The notes under the pieces are model-generated. The model made no database searches. It worked only from the letters and a program-made list of their open reading frames with translations, and was not told the DNA's origin. 64,000 nt of DNA. It comes from Candidatus Kuenenia stuttgartensis (lineage in GTDB: Bacteria; Planctomycetota; Planctomycetia; Isosphaerales; Isosphaeraceae). Below are positions 17,629 through 27,343 of this stretch, piece after piece. The first letter of the stretch is position 1, and every line of letters begins with the position of its first letter. The stretch spans positions 55,737 through 119,736 of the forward strand of contig CAMBEP010000010.1 in the NCBI GenBank assembly GCA_945865635.1, read 5' to 3'. A program made the translations under genes and the position numbers.

Positions 17629-18876
17629 TCATCCGGGCCGTATTGGGCTTCTCTTGGAAGTCCCAAATCTTGTGGGGCCGCGTTTGATAAGTTGTGTGTA
17701 AAGTTCTGCCATTTCGCGACTTTTCTGTTCCGGGTTAAGCCGTTTCATGATATCCAACTTTGCACATTTGCCGTATTTTTGACCAAGACTCTTATCGCTT
17801 AGCAGTCTTGACATGGCCTGGGCCAAGGCTTCGATATCTCCAAGGGGCACCAGCAAGCCAGTCTGTTCATGCTCGATCAGCTCTCCAATTGCACCCACAT
17901 CGGTTGCTATGCAAGCCATACCGACCGCCAGAGCCTCTGATAATGCGATGGGCAAGCCCTCAAATTTTGATGGAAAAACAAAGAGATCGGCTGCTGCCAG
18001 CCAGTCTGAAATGTCGCGACGTGCCCCCGCCAATAGAATTCGTCCTGTCAGGTTTTTCTCTCTGATCCGTTCCTCAAGCCGTTCCAGATAACCAATATCC
18101 GCCTTGGTACCGATTATGATGAGATTTGCCTTGCGGTGCTGGTCTGCGATCCTGGAAAAAGCCTCTACCAGTTCGATCTGACACTTCTGATCGGTCACTC
18201 GACCAACATTCAGTACAAGTTGAGCATCGTCCTCCAAGCCCATTTCCTGAATCAGCTTTTGACGCGGGGCTGCAACCGTTGGAACGATATGGTCAGGATC
18301 TGCTGTATTGTGGATAACCTGGATGGTCGACGGACTTAATCTCAATCTGGATTCGATATGTTTTGCGACATAATTACTGACCGCAATTGACCTTTCAACG
18401 CAGTGCCTGGTTGTCCAGCCGTCAAGCTGGCGGATGAGATCCTGTTTCCAATAAGGGGCTTTGATACTCTCCATGTACTGCGGTTCATAATCTGTATTCT
18501 GAAACGAACTGATCACGGGTACGCCATTGAAGCGGCCAGCAATCCGACCCGCGATATTCGCCCAGAGCAGTTGTGTATGAATCAGATCCATTCTGCGTTT
18601 GCGAATCAATTTGCTTAAGGCATATATGCTCTTAAGAACATTTCTCGAACCTGGAAGGCCTAGCCCGATGACCTCGATGCCGTGCTTTTCGAAATCTGAA
18701 ACGTGAAAGTTTTCCGGGATATCTGTATGTGGGTTTGACACATTAATCATCACTACTGTATGCCGAAACGTATCTTTCAGGACTGGCTGGGACAGATACG
18801 TGAGCAACTGTCGCTCAGCTCCTCCCGAGTCAAGAGTGGGAATGACGTGCAAAATATACGGCTTGGTTGGATTCAT
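17629..18876 (-). CDS. GT4-family glycosyltransferase (GGAERQ type)
   Basis: 415 residues, GT-B fold. LHVIPTLDSGGAERQLLTYL (9-28) holds the acceptor-side glycine loop. The C-terminal half has LNVGRVTDQKCQIELVEAF and FPSKFEGLPIALSEALAVGM (split E-x7-E motif), then TGLLVPLGD: the complete GT4 donor site. It is clearly paralogous to the GT4 at 57555, with the same GGAERQL-TYL opening and matching DLIHT and AVS blocks. First gene of a leftward set. Donor unknown. Confidence 0.9.
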   Translation of the reverse strand: MNPTKPYILHVIPTLDSGGAERQLLTYLSQPVLKDTFRHTVVMINVSNPHTDIPENFHVSDFEKHGIEVIGLGLPGSRNVLKSIYALSKLIRKRRMDLIHTQLLWANIAGRIAGRFNGVPVISSFQNTDYEPQYMESIKAPYWKQDLIRQLDGWTTRHCVERSIAVSNYVAKHIESRLRLSPSTIQVIHNTADPDHIVPTVAAPRQKLIQEMGLEDDAQLVLNVGRVTDQKCQIELVEAFSRIADQHRKANLIIIGTKADIGYLERLEERIREKNLTGRILLAGARRDISDWLAAADLFVFPSKFEGLPIALSEALAVGMACIATDVGAIGELIEHEQTGLLVPLGDIEALAQAMSRLLSDKSLGQKYGKCAKLDIMKRLNPEQKSREMAELYTQLIKRGPTRFGTSKRSPIRPG

Positions 18877-19165
18877 GATTCTTGAGTTGTAAAGACTGGC
18901 TGGGCTACTGGTATTTACCTATGATTTTGACTGGGAAGAATCTGAGGAACTCCTTACATACTAGGATACGCATGAATTTGTGTGTTCGTGATCTTAAACG
19001 ATTCGAAACGAAAGATACAGTGCTTATCTCGACAAGATAGGGTAGCTGTGGGATAAAATCCTATTTCTTCTGAATGGTCTTGCTGAAGATTTTTTAGACC
19101 GTACAATAGAATAAGTCATCCATGTTCCGAAAATCTGTCATTACTTTGTAGAATGAAGGTGAGTC

Positions 19166-20197
19166 ATGGCAATTCCAACTTATCGCGATTTTCCGCTCCT
19201 GAACAGCTATGTTGGACAGATCCTGGAAGTTTTCAAGGCCAATCCTGACAAAACCAAGGCACACAAGATTTCGACCCCAATTATGGAGTCCATGACGCAC
19301 AACCCTGAAGTCTTGCGTGAAATCATCCGTCTGAACATGGCTCAGCCCGGCTTTTTCAACAAGTTCCACTATCCAGCCCCATCGATGCAGGTTGTCCGCA
19401 ACCCCTATTTCGATTTTGTCGTGAACTGCTGGATCCCCCTACCCGATAAATCATCCAATGTCAGCACCAAAGCCCTTCATCACCATGGCTCCATGCTGCT
19501 TTCGACTGCCACGGCATTCGGCCCAGGCTACGAGCACTGGATGCTGACTTTTCCAAAAGTGGTCGACCGCGAATCCGAACTCTTCCACATGGATCTGATT
19601 GAAGCGGCTCCGCACTATTTGCATCATGTTTCATTTGTAGACAAGTACATTGTTCATGTGCCGATGTATATCTCCAGCCTGACATTAACTTACGCGCTCT
19701 GGACAAACTCGCGTCCAACAACATGGAAAGACCGTCTCAAGGCCATGCCACTGATGAAGCGGAATTCCGCAGCGTTGCGAAAAATTGGAAAGTCGCTGGG
19801 CCTAACCAAGGCCCTCGACCTCAAACTCGAAGAATATCTCGACTTCTATCCCACAGAAGCCGGCTTCAAGGGCGTACGCAACCGCGATGATGTTGAGTTC
19901 AAACGCGGCCCTGTCAGCGATTATCTTCCAAGTATTTTCCACGTGATTCAGAAGACTGGCCAATCCGATCTCGCCGATGAGATTGCCGAACTTGTTAAAA
20001 ACGAGCGCGACCTGAAACCACTCGATCGCGAGTTGGCTCTGGCTTTGGTTGACGATCTCAAGAGTGGTCGAGTTATCGAATCAAAGCTGACGGAAGGCCT
20101 TCACTACGGTTTCCATCACTCAAACTTTAGTCGCGAAGCGATTGAACTTGCTTTAAAAGCTCAGTCACGCAAGCCTGAACGCGCTCTTTCGACTTGA
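19166..20197 (+). CDS. Hypothetical protein, possibly cupin-like
   Basis: 343 residues, soluble. ATG at 19166 has GAAGGTGAG a few bases upstream, a good start. The central region contains TKALHHHGSMLLSTATAFGPGYEHW and, 60 residues on, PHYLHHVSFVDKYIVHVP. Two clusters of histidines with beta-rich spacing suggest a metal-binding cupin or cysteine-dioxygenase-like fold, but I do not recognise the family. The C-terminal third is helical and charged. An FkbM methyltransferase begins 67 bp downstream on the same strand, so the two may act on one substrate. Function unknown. Confidence 0.7.
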   Translation: MAIPTYRDFPLLNSYVGQILEVFKANPDKTKAHKISTPIMESMTHNPEVLREIIRLNMAQPGFFNKFHYPAPSMQVVRNPYFDFVVNCWIPLPDKSSNVSTKALHHHGSMLLSTATAFGPGYEHWMLTFPKVVDRESELFHMDLIEAAPHYLHHVSFVDKYIVHVPMYISSLTLTYALWTNSRPTTWKDRLKAMPLMKRNSAALRKIGKSLGLTKALDLKLEEYLDFYPTEAGFKGVRNRDDVEFKRGPVSDYLPSIFHVIQKTGQSDLADEIAELVKNERDLKPLDRELALALVDDLKSGRVIESKLTEGLHYGFHHSNFSREAIELALKAQSRKPERALST

Positions 20198-20264
20198 ACC
20201 GATCCAGCACAGGATGGATCAGATCCACTTCACCGCTATTTGAATAGAAGAAAGCTCGCAAGTC

Positions 20265-21104
20265 ATGACCACAGGCGACACATTGATCCGGCGTCTGGCC
20301 AAGCGGATCCTGGCCCCAATCCGCTCCACACCAATCTACAGCCAGATCCAGACATGGTCCATGAGCCGCGATATTCGTTCGGGTCGAATGCAAGAGCCAG
20401 AGCTGGTCTTGCTCTCTTCGGCCATAAAACCAGGCGAAACCGCTTTGGATATCGGTGCAAATTTTGGCCTTTACAGCTATCATTTGTCTCGACAGGTGGG
20501 GCCAGCAGGCCGTGTGATCAGCTTTGAGCCAGTACCTTTTACATGCCACACCCTGCGTGGTGTTGTGAAGCGTCTGGGCCTGAAAAACGTAGACATCCGC
20601 CCCGTGGGTGTGGGCGAGAAGCCGGGGACTCTGAGCTTCACAGTGCCTCTCCAAAAATCTGGTCAATTCATGGCTGGCCAAGCTTTTATCGGTTCCCGCA
20701 ACGACAACCACGGCGATATCCAAGGGCAGGTCAGATGGGAAAACACCACCCAGATCAGTTGCCCTGTGGTGATTCTTGACGATGAAGTTAAAGGTCTCAG
20801 CACACTACCCTTTATCAAGATTGATATCGAAGGGGCTGAGGTTTTTGCCTTTCGTGGTGCAAAGAACCTGATAAGCCAGTTCCACCCGACCATTCTGATA
20901 GAAATCAATCCTTGGTTTCTCGATGGGTTTCAACTGACGATGGACGACCTTACAGGCCCATTTCACGATCTTGGATACAAAGTTTATCGCTACGATGAAA
21001 GTCGCAAAAAACTTGATCATGTTACAGACGAATCGAAGATTTCAGAATACAACTACCTTTTCATTCATCCGGATTATGAGAGTCGGTTTTCAGAATATTT
21101 TTGA
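20265..21104 (+). CDS. FkbM-family methyltransferase
   Basis: 279 residues. DIGANFGLYSYHLS (62-75, SAM motif I), VISFEPVPFTCHTLR and FIKIDIEGAEVFAFRGA (motif IV, about 184-200) are diagnostic of FkbM O-methyltransferases, which often methylate sugar hydroxyls in surface polysaccharides. Start at ATG 20265 without a strong ribosome binding site. It follows the unknown gene at 19166 by 67 bp. No downstream partner on this strand; the next gene is convergent. Confidence 0.9.
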   Translation: MTTGDTLIRRLAKRILAPIRSTPIYSQIQTWSMSRDIRSGRMQEPELVLLSSAIKPGETALDIGANFGLYSYHLSRQVGPAGRVISFEPVPFTCHTLRGVVKRLGLKNVDIRPVGVGEKPGTLSFTVPLQKSGQFMAGQAFIGSRNDNHGDIQGQVRWENTTQISCPVVILDDEVKGLSTLPFIKIDIEGAEVFAFRGAKNLISQFHPTILIEINPWFLDGFQLTMDDLTGPFHDLGYKVYRYDESRKKLDHVTDESKISEYNYLFIHPDYESRFSEYF

Positions 21105-21175
21105 GTCTTGAAGTTGTTGCAAATTCAAGGGCTGTTATTCTGATCCTTTTGGGATTAAAATCTCACTTTACAGAT

Positions 21176-22174
21176 TCAGCCCAGAATTTCACCTTCGTAA
21201 CTTTCCATAACCCCTGAATTCTCAGGCAAGCCTGTTTTTTTGTCTACAAAACGATTGATTCTGGTTCGCAGTTTAGACGGTAGCAATGCAATCATAAACC
21301 CAAGTAAAGTTCGCTTATGGAACAACTGCCTTGGGGCAAGTTTCAAGGCTTGAAAATACTTGGAATAACTCCAGTTCACCGAACCATTGAGACGCAAGTT
21401 ACACCAGGCGACATTCCTGAGGATCGAAGATTTATAAGTTTTTAGAGGTGCTCCATGAACCTTTGAATTAAATGCTGAATCTGATTCAAGAGCATCAAGT
21501 GTGTGCCAGTGTGCCTCAATATTTTTCTTGAACGCTTTACCCCAATTTTGCCCGGTATCACGCATAACACAAGTTGGATTGGGGTCGTAATGGAACTTGT
21601 ATCGTATCGCCATTCGATAAAAGATACCTTCGCCTTCAAAAAAGACAGTTTCGAGAAAAGGATAGTTTCTATAACATTCCCGGCGGATTAAAGGAGGAAT
21701 GAACTGAATGGGACCTTTATCGTAATTTATCAGCAGATCGTTTAAAACATTGTTTTGATCAATATCTATAACCGGAATCAGAATGGATTTCCCTGTGGCT
21801 TCAAAATATCGTAATGTCGGTCCATAGACGATGTCGCAGTCTTTGCCCAGACCGTCAAATATTGCGACCTGTCTCTCTAGTTTTTCTGGCAGATAATAGT
21901 CATCTGACAAGAGCAGAGATATAAATTCACCTTTGGCCATTTTGACCATTTCATTAAATGATCGGCTTACATTTCCATTTTTTTCACGTATGATGAGATG
22001 AACACGTGGATCATCAACATATTGGTTCAATATTTTAGCAGTGTCGTCTGTTGAACCATTGTCTGTAATAATCAGTTCAAAGTCTTTAAACGTCTGTTTC
22101 AGGACACTTTCAACCGCCTCGCCCACGTAAGTAGACTGGTTATAGCAGTTCAATAATACGCTGACACGTGGCAT
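21176..22174 (-). CDS. Family 2 glycosyltransferase
   Basis: 332 residues. RVSVLLNCYNQSTYVGEAVESVL (3-25) and LIITDNGSTDDT (34-45) form the GT-A nucleotide-binding region. ISLLLSDDYYLPEKL carries the DxD-type metal motif in a DD form. GGAGAAAG lies 7 bases before ATG 22174, a clear ribosome binding site. It is last of a three-gene leftward set after an epimerase (28 bp gap) and an acyltransferase. Likely adds one sugar of the repeat unit at the cytoplasmic face; donor not identifiable. Confidence 0.88.
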   Translation of the reverse strand: MPRVSVLLNCYNQSTYVGEAVESVLKQTFKDFELIITDNGSTDDTAKILNQYVDDPRVHLIIREKNGNVSRSFNEMVKMAKGEFISLLLSDDYYLPEKLERQVAIFDGLGKDCDIVYGPTLRYFEATGKSILIPVIDIDQNNVLNDLLINYDKGPIQFIPPLIRRECYRNYPFLETVFFEGEGIFYRMAIRYKFHYDPNPTCVMRDTGQNWGKAFKKNIEAHWHTLDALESDSAFNSKVHGAPLKTYKSSILRNVAWCNLRLNGSVNWSYSKYFQALKLAPRQLFHKRTLLGFMIALLPSKLRTRINRFVDKKTGLPENSGVMESYEGEILG

Positions 22175-22202
22175 CTGTTCTTTCTCCGAAGACCTTGCTG
22201 TT

Positions 22203-23162
22203 TCAGGTTTCGAACCCTAAAACATCCGTATAGCTTGTCAGTGGGGTGGGGCTCCAACCCAATTTCATCCGTGCTTTACTATTATCTCCAATAAGCACCT
22301 CAGGTTCAAGAGGTCGTTTGGGAATAGTTCCAAATTGCAACAAGCTCAAATCGGCCCGAATCGATTCGGTAATGCGTGTCAAAAGATCACGGACTCGCAA
22401 TGGTTCGCCTGAACAGATATTAAATATCTCGAACCTCGTCTGACTTCTTGCTTCCATATCATTTAAAAGCCGTTCATAACCGTGCGCCAGATCTTGAACA
22501 TGGATGTAATCACGGATTTGTTCGCATGCAGATAATCGTAAAACTTCGTTTTTCTTCAATGCTTTCAAGACCAGTGGCACAAGCCTGCTAGAGGATTCAA
22601 AAGGCCCAATTGGCATAAATACACGTGCCACTCGGGTGGGTATTCCATAGCGATTCGCAAGTTGCTCGCTATAAAGTGTTGCTGTCAGTTTTGTAAGCCC
22701 ATAAGGATCGTTCGGCCGAGCACACTCAGACTCATCATGTTTACAATCTGAAACACCATATTCGGCAGAACTTCCAGTGATGATAATTCCTGGTGAATCG
22801 CCATGTTCCGCCATTGACCGATAAATACTTTCCAATGGGAAAAGACAAACCTTGAAACCTTGTGCAAGATCGTATGCCGGCGTTCCATAACCCTTACTGA
22901 CGCCAGCGTGGTGAATCCAAACAGAAGGCTTTTCGGTTGCAATTAGACGATCGGTGGCTTGCGTATCAGCAAGATCTAGCCGATGCCAACGGGTAATCGA
23001 ATTACGACTTTTGAGCCAGTCCAGACGAAGCTTTTCATCTCCTTCATAAGATGCCATTTCCCGATTGTGGGTTGCTATTACTGAAAGTCCTGCTGTGTTA
23101 AGGCGATCCGCGATATGACAGCCTGTGAAAGTGGTCGCCCCTGTTATGATTGCGATTTTCAT
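22203..23162 (-). CDS. NAD(P)-dependent sugar epimerase/dehydratase/reductase (extended SDR)
   Basis: 319 residues. Cofactor motif GATTFTG (8-14; Thr replaces the more usual Gly or Ala in the middle), ITGSSAEYG with the catalytic Ser region, and YGLTK supplying Tyr and Lys. RDYIHVQDLAHGYERLL is the C-terminal substrate-domain signature of sugar epimerases. It overlaps the acyltransferase by 4 bp (ATGA). With the CDP-glucose 4,6-dehydratase and C-methyltransferase nearby, a role in finishing a CDP-linked deoxysugar is plausible, as 4-keto reductase or epimerase. The sequence alone gives only the superfamily. Confidence 0.85.
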   Translation of the reverse strand: MKIAIITGATTFTGCHIADRLNTAGLSVIATHNREMASYEGDEKLRLDWLKSRNSITRWHRLDLADTQATDRLIATEKPSVWIHHAGVSKGYGTPAYDLAQGFKVCLFPLESIYRSMAEHGDSPGIIITGSSAEYGVSDCKHDESECARPNDPYGLTKLTATLYSEQLANRYGIPTRVARVFMPIGPFESSSRLVPLVLKALKKNEVLRLSACEQIRDYIHVQDLAHGYERLLNDMEARSQTRFEIFNICSGEPLRVRDLLTRITESIRADLSLLQFGTIPKRPLEPEVLIGDNSKARMKLGWSPTPLTSYTDVLGFET

Positions 23163-24292
23163 GATCTGCTTGACTCTTTTGTGATATAGCGTGAAGAAAA
23201 CCTGATTGCTGGTGATTCCACCAGTTTCCAGCTCGCATAACCGATCAACGAGGCAAAAACTATACTAAATAACGATAGTGCCAAGACATTCTTATAAGGC
23301 CCAAGCCAATTCAGGCAAATTAGCTGGACCGGCCAACCATAGAGATACAGGCCATAGGTGAAGTCTCTTTGATCCAGCCATCGGCTAAATTTGTTTGAGT
23401 TCGTCAAACCCATTGAAATGAATAGAAATCCTGCGAGTGGGGCGAAAAATATCTTGCGCCCGACTTGAAAGTATAATACCAACGGCAGTATCAATGCTGC
23501 CACAATAAAGACCATCTGCTTCCTTGGTATTTTTTCGTAATTACTGTAAAACCATGACCCCCATAAAAACATGGTCGTTCCCCGTAGAAAAATCGACGGA
23601 TTGATCACCAGAAAGTTGATGCCAGGTCCGGGCAATCGTGAAGGCACTGATCCAAAACACCAGTATAAAGAGACCAATAATGCCAGTGAAGCAACCCTCC
23701 ATGAATGGTTTAATATTCCTAGATACCCCAGGATAGGAACCAGCAGATACATGCGAAATTCGTATGCAACAGACCAGAGAGAGGCATTCACAGATTTTGG
23801 TAAACCTAGTGTTTCCAGAAGAGGCAGGCCAGCGAGAAATTTAGACATGTGAATTGAGTCTATATAATCCATAAAACCTGATTTCGATTGCACAGCTGCG
23901 ACTAGCATGCTTAAGATTGCGGCAACACAAAAGCCAGGATGGATTCTATAAATACGACTCTTCAGATAGTTCTTGAAGTTTGGCCTTCTCAGCCAACTGG
24001 CGGTGATTAGGTAACCACTTAAGATAAAGAATAGATCAACAGCCATATCACCACTGGTGAGCGTTCCGAAAACAGTATTTAACGGATCATTTCGAGAATC
24101 TCCATCGATAAGGTAGTACGAATGCTGCATAATGACAATCGAGGCTAGGATAAATCTTAGAACAGTAAAGATATTGTTTCTTTTTTGCAACTGAACATGG
24201 ACTCGTGGTATTTCATGAGTAACGCCGCCTTTTTGGTCAGTCGAGTTATAACCGTTCTTGGGAGTAAGATTTTCTATTGGATTGAGAACCAC
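23159..24292 (-). CDS. Acyltransferase 3 family membrane O-acyltransferase (OafA/YrhL-like)
   Basis: About 377 residues. NNIFTVLRFILASIVIMQHSYYL is the first helix of acyltransferase-3 proteins with its conserved R and H. DLFFILSGYLITASWLRRPNFKNYLKSRIYRIHPGF is the diagnostic FFxLSGxL...R..RI.P block. About ten membrane helices follow. The open frame extends to 24433, but that N-terminus looks noncoding; GTG at 24292 has AGGGGA 5 bases upstream and ATG 24307 is an alternative. It overlaps the epimerase by 4 bp. Expected role: O-acetylation (or other acylation) of the polysaccharide at the inner membrane. Confidence 0.88.
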   Translation of the reverse strand: MVLNPIENLTPKNGYNSTDQKGGVTHEIPRVHVQLQKRNNIFTVLRFILASIVIMQHSYYLIDGDSRNDPLNTVFGTLTSGDMAVDLFFILSGYLITASWLRRPNFKNYLKSRIYRIHPGFCVAAILSMLVAAVQSKSGFMDYIDSIHMSKFLAGLPLLETLGLPKSVNASLWSVAYEFRMYLLVPILGYLGILNHSWRVASLALLVSLYWCFGSVPSRLPGPGINFLVINPSIFLRGTTMFLWGSWFYSNYEKIPRKQMVFIVAALILPLVLYFQVGRKIFFAPLAGFLFISMGLTNSNKFSRWLDQRDFTYGLYLYGWPVQLICLNWLGPYKNVLALSLFSIVFASLIGYASWKLVESPAIRFSSRYITKESSRS

Positions 24293-24307
24293 GGAATCCC
24301 CTTTCAT

Positions 24308-24843
24308 TGACAATGTGCAGAATCTCGGTGCAACAGCATTCAGATTGCTAGACCGTTTTCTTGTGAATATTCTTGGTTCCCATCTGCATCCATTCAGCCA
24401 TGTTGGCCGGGGCCCTGAACTGTGCTTGATCAAGTCTAAGTATAAGGCTTGCTTTTGTCGAGTGCCAATCCTTGGTCGAAGGTCTCGTTTAATAGGATAT
24501 GTTCCTGATTAGATCGTGTTTCGAAGCAGAAAGATCAAGCCAGGATCTCTTTCACAGGTTTGCTTTCCTGCTAGATGGTTCTGGCTGGTCATTTTCTTTG
24601 CACAACATTTGCTCCAGACGTGTAAAAGTCATGGCGTATGAATCCTGAGTCATAGATCGGTTTTGGAGATACTCTCTAAAATATTAGGGAAAAAGATCTG
24701 TTTGACTCTGGCCAAAACAGGTCTTATACGGATATAGTTAGTGCGTTGGCAAACCTGCACCCATTAACTTAAAGAGTTGATGTACTGTGGGTGACTGGTC
24801 TCAAGTCTGGCTCAATTTTGAGTTTACAAGGGCATTGACAATA
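24308..24843. other. Divergent intergenic region
   Basis: About 500 bases between the leftward acyltransferase and the rightward C-methyltransferase. Open frames extend into it from both genes but lack coding character. It carries a promoter candidate at 24702-24730 for the plus-strand gene. No small gene or RNA is evident. Confidence 0.5.
24702..24730 (+). promoter_or_regulatory. Candidate sigma-70-type promoter for C-methyltransferase
   Basis: TTGACT (24702-24707) and TATACG (24725-24730) are 17 bases apart, about 110 bases upstream of the preferred start at 24844. The -35 matches the consensus well, the -10 moderately. Confidence 0.4.
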
Positions 24844-26070
24844 ATGACAAGCTGTCGATTCTGCGGTCATCCATTAAAGCACACTCTGGTTGATCTGGGG
24901 CTTTCCCCCTTAGCCAATGCTTATGTCAGAACGGATCAAGCCGATTTGCCGGATCGTTTTTACCCTTTGCACACGATGGTTTGCGAGCAGTGCAAGCTGA
25001 TGCAGGTTCTGGATTACGAAAAGCCAGAGGTGATATTCAGCGATTATCTTTACTTTTCCTCATTTTCCGACCAGTGGCTCAAACAGTGCTGCCATTATGC
25101 AGAGACTATGATCGAGCGATTTGGCCTGAGCTCAGAGAGTTTGGTTATTGAAGTCGCGTCGAACGATGGATATCTCTTGCAGTTTTTCAAGGAAAAAGGC
25201 ATTCGCGTTCTCGGAGTCGAGCCTTCCGATAAAGTGGCTGAGGTGGCGATTTCCAAGGGGGTTCCAACTGATATCGCTTTTTTTGGTCGCGATACCGCCC
25301 GACGCTTGCGTGATCAAGGTATTCAGGCTGACCACATGGCTGCAAACAATGTTGTGGCCCACGTGCCGGATATCAATGATTTTGTAGGTGGATTTCAGAT
25401 TCTTCTCAAAGCGGACGCTGTCGCCACATTTGAATTCTCGCACAGCATGAATTTAATCGTGGAAAATCAGTTCGATTTCATTTACCACGAGCATTTCTCC
25501 TATTTAACACTAGGCTTTGCACAGAGATTATTTGCTGCTTCCGGGCTGCGGGTTTTCGATGTTGAGAAACTTCCAACCCATGGTGGCAGTCTTCGCTTGT
25601 TTGTCTGCCATGAAAACGCAAGGCATGCTCAAACGGCAGCCGTGGACCAGGTTCTTGAGGAGGAAAAAGCTGCCGGACTGGATCGAATGGAGACCTACCA
25701 AGGTTTCACCCAGCGTGTTGAAGCAATCCGTGAACAATCGATGAATTATTTGCAGAAGGCCAAAGCAGAAGGCCGTAAAGTTGGTGCTTATGGTGCCGCC
25801 GCCAAGGGCAACACTTTTCTCAATTATCTTCAACTTACCGCGGATCATGGGCTGATTTGCTGCGTTGCGGATCGTAACGTCCATAAGCAAGGCCGGCTCA
25901 TGCCAGGTTCGCGTTTGCCAATCGTTTCGCCTGAGGAACTGGTTGCGCAGCTTCCTGATGAGGTCATTCTTTTAGCTTGGAATATGGCTGACGAGATCAT
26001 GCAGCAGCTTCGCAGCTTGGGCTATCAAGGTCGATTCGTCCAGTTTCTGCCGTCTTTTTTGATCCATTAA
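24844..26070 (+). CDS. Nucleotide-sugar C-methyltransferase (TylC3/NovU-like)
   Basis: 408 residues from the preferred ATG. CRFCGHPL near the start and CEQCKLMQ about 40 residues later supply the paired CxxC zinc site of the N-terminal domain. ESLVIEVASNDGYLLQFFKEKGIRVLGVEPS is the SAM-binding region and FDFIYHEHFSYLT the active-site His-Glu-His stretch. VGAYGAAAKGNTFLNYL is the C-terminal domain signature. This three-domain layout is that of C-3 methyltransferases acting on NDP-4-keto-deoxysugars. The dehydratase RfbG follows convergently at 26265, so a C-methyl branched CDP-sugar is the likely product. The frame is open from GTG 24787, but the zinc domain begins right after ATG 24844. Confidence 0.92.
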   Translation: MTSCRFCGHPLKHTLVDLGLSPLANAYVRTDQADLPDRFYPLHTMVCEQCKLMQVLDYEKPEVIFSDYLYFSSFSDQWLKQCCHYAETMIERFGLSSESLVIEVASNDGYLLQFFKEKGIRVLGVEPSDKVAEVAISKGVPTDIAFFGRDTARRLRDQGIQADHMAANNVVAHVPDINDFVGGFQILLKADAVATFEFSHSMNLIVENQFDFIYHEHFSYLTLGFAQRLFAASGLRVFDVEKLPTHGGSLRLFVCHENARHAQTAAVDQVLEEEKAAGLDRMETYQGFTQRVEAIREQSMNYLQKAKAEGRKVGAYGAAAKGNTFLNYLQLTADHGLICCVADRNVHKQGRLMPGSRLPIVSPEELVAQLPDEVILLAWNMADEIMQQLRSLGYQGRFVQFLPSFLIH

Positions 26071-26079
26071 TCCTGTCTG

Positions 26080-26112
26080 TTTCAAGAGTCTGTCAACCCC
26101 AACCTCTTGAAA
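26080..26112. terminator. Possible hairpin between convergent genes
   Basis: TTTCAAGAG (26080-26088) pairs with CTCTTGAAA (26104-26112) around 15 bases. It sits just after the C-methyltransferase stop and between two convergent genes. There is no clear T run on either strand, so it is a weak terminator candidate. Confidence 0.3.
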
Positions 26113-26264
26113 AATAGAGTGTTTAGCGAAAGCATTCATCTTTAAGATGCATTTTTAATGACTGCGCCTGTGATTGATAGGCGTATATTGAAATATCATC
26201 TTGTTGAAGTGTCAATTGAATTTGTCTGAAATTTACTTTGGTTGTATCACGTCAACCTAGTCAA

Positions 26265-27338
26265 TCACTGTATTTCTCCTTGTGTCATGAATTTCTGTAA
26301 TTGTGTGTTGGTCAATTCCAAAACTGACTGACCTTTGTGATGCTTTAAATACCATTCCGCCGTTTTTTCTATAGTGGTTTCGAAGTCCCATACAGGACGC
26401 CATTTGAGCATTTGTCGAGCCTTGTCACAATTTAAATGTAGCAGGTTTGCCTCGTGCGGCTGGCCTTCGAGCTTGGGTAAATGCAATTCGCCCTGCCCCC
26501 AGACACGGATAAATGTGCGTGTCAGGCTGGCCACATCGCGCACAGATTCCGTTTCTGGTCCGAAATTCCATGATCCGGAAAACCTCTTGGGGTTTTCATC
26601 AAGTGCCATACCCACTGCCAGATAGCCATGAAGTGGCTCTAGAACATGCTGCCAAGGACGTGTGGCGTGGGGGTTACGAACAGTAATGGCTTGGCCGGCC
26701 GAGAGTGCCCTCACACTGTCAGGAATGATTCGATCCATCGCAAAATCGCCGCCACCGATGACATTTCCAGCCCGAACACTGGCTGCTCCGAAACCGTCAC
26801 GTGCCATGAAAAAGCTGTTCAAGTAGGAGTGAAAGACGATTTCTGCTGCTGCTTTCGAAGCACTGTAGGGGTCGTTGCCACCGAGTGGATCATTTTCCCT
26901 ATAGCCCCAGATCCACTCATGGTTTTCATAGCATTTGTCGCTGGTGACGAATACAAGAACCTTGGTGGAATGACTTTCCCGAACGCATTCCAAGACGTTG
27001 ACAGAACCGCCCACATTGACGTCGAATGTGCGTTTGGGTTCCGCATAGGAAAGCCTGACGAGAGGCTGGGCAGCCAAATGGAATACAAATTCCGGTTCAA
27101 TCGCAGAATAGGCTTTGTACAAGGCATCGGCGTGTCGGATATCAACAAAGTGGTTATTGACTCGCTGATCCAAACCAAGCAGTCCAAAAAGTCGTTCCTC
27201 AGGCTGAGGTTCCAAGGCAATTCCATGCACCTCCGCCCCCATGTGCAGCAGCCAATGAGCCAACCATGAACCTTTGAATCCTGTATGCCCCGTAATCAGT
27301 ACACGCCGGTTGCGATAGCAGGCGGACAAATCTCTCAT
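26265..27338 (-). CDS. rfbG: CDP-glucose 4,6-dehydratase
   Basis: 357 residues from ATG 27338, which has GGAAGG 9 bases upstream; an in-frame ATG at 27365 would overlap the upstream gene. Cofactor motif GHTGFKG (17-23) with WLAHWL, then FHLAAQPLVRLSYAEP, VFVTSDKCYEN (the TSDK of this family), PYSASKAAAE (Tyr/Lys) and VRAGNVIGGGDFA are the specific signature of CDP-glucose 4,6-dehydratases. It converts CDP-glucose to CDP-4-keto-6-deoxyglucose, the entry to CDP-dideoxy and branched sugars. The gene starts 5 bp after RfbF. No RfbH-type 3-dehydratase is in the window. Confidence 0.93.
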   Translation of the reverse strand: MRDLSACYRNRRVLITGHTGFKGSWLAHWLLHMGAEVHGIALEPQPEERLFGLLGLDQRVNNHFVDIRHADALYKAYSAIEPEFVFHLAAQPLVRLSYAEPKRTFDVNVGGSVNVLECVRESHSTKVLVFVTSDKCYENHEWIWGYRENDPLGGNDPYSASKAAAEIVFHSYLNSFFMARDGFGAASVRAGNVIGGGDFAMDRIIPDSVRALSAGQAITVRNPHATRPWQHVLEPLHGYLAVGMALDENPKRFSGSWNFGPETESVRDVASLTRTFIRVWGQGELHLPKLEGQPHEANLLHLNCDKARQMLKWRPVWDFETTIEKTAEWYLKHHKGQSVLELTNTQLQKFMTQGEIQ

Positions 27339-27343
27339 GAAAA

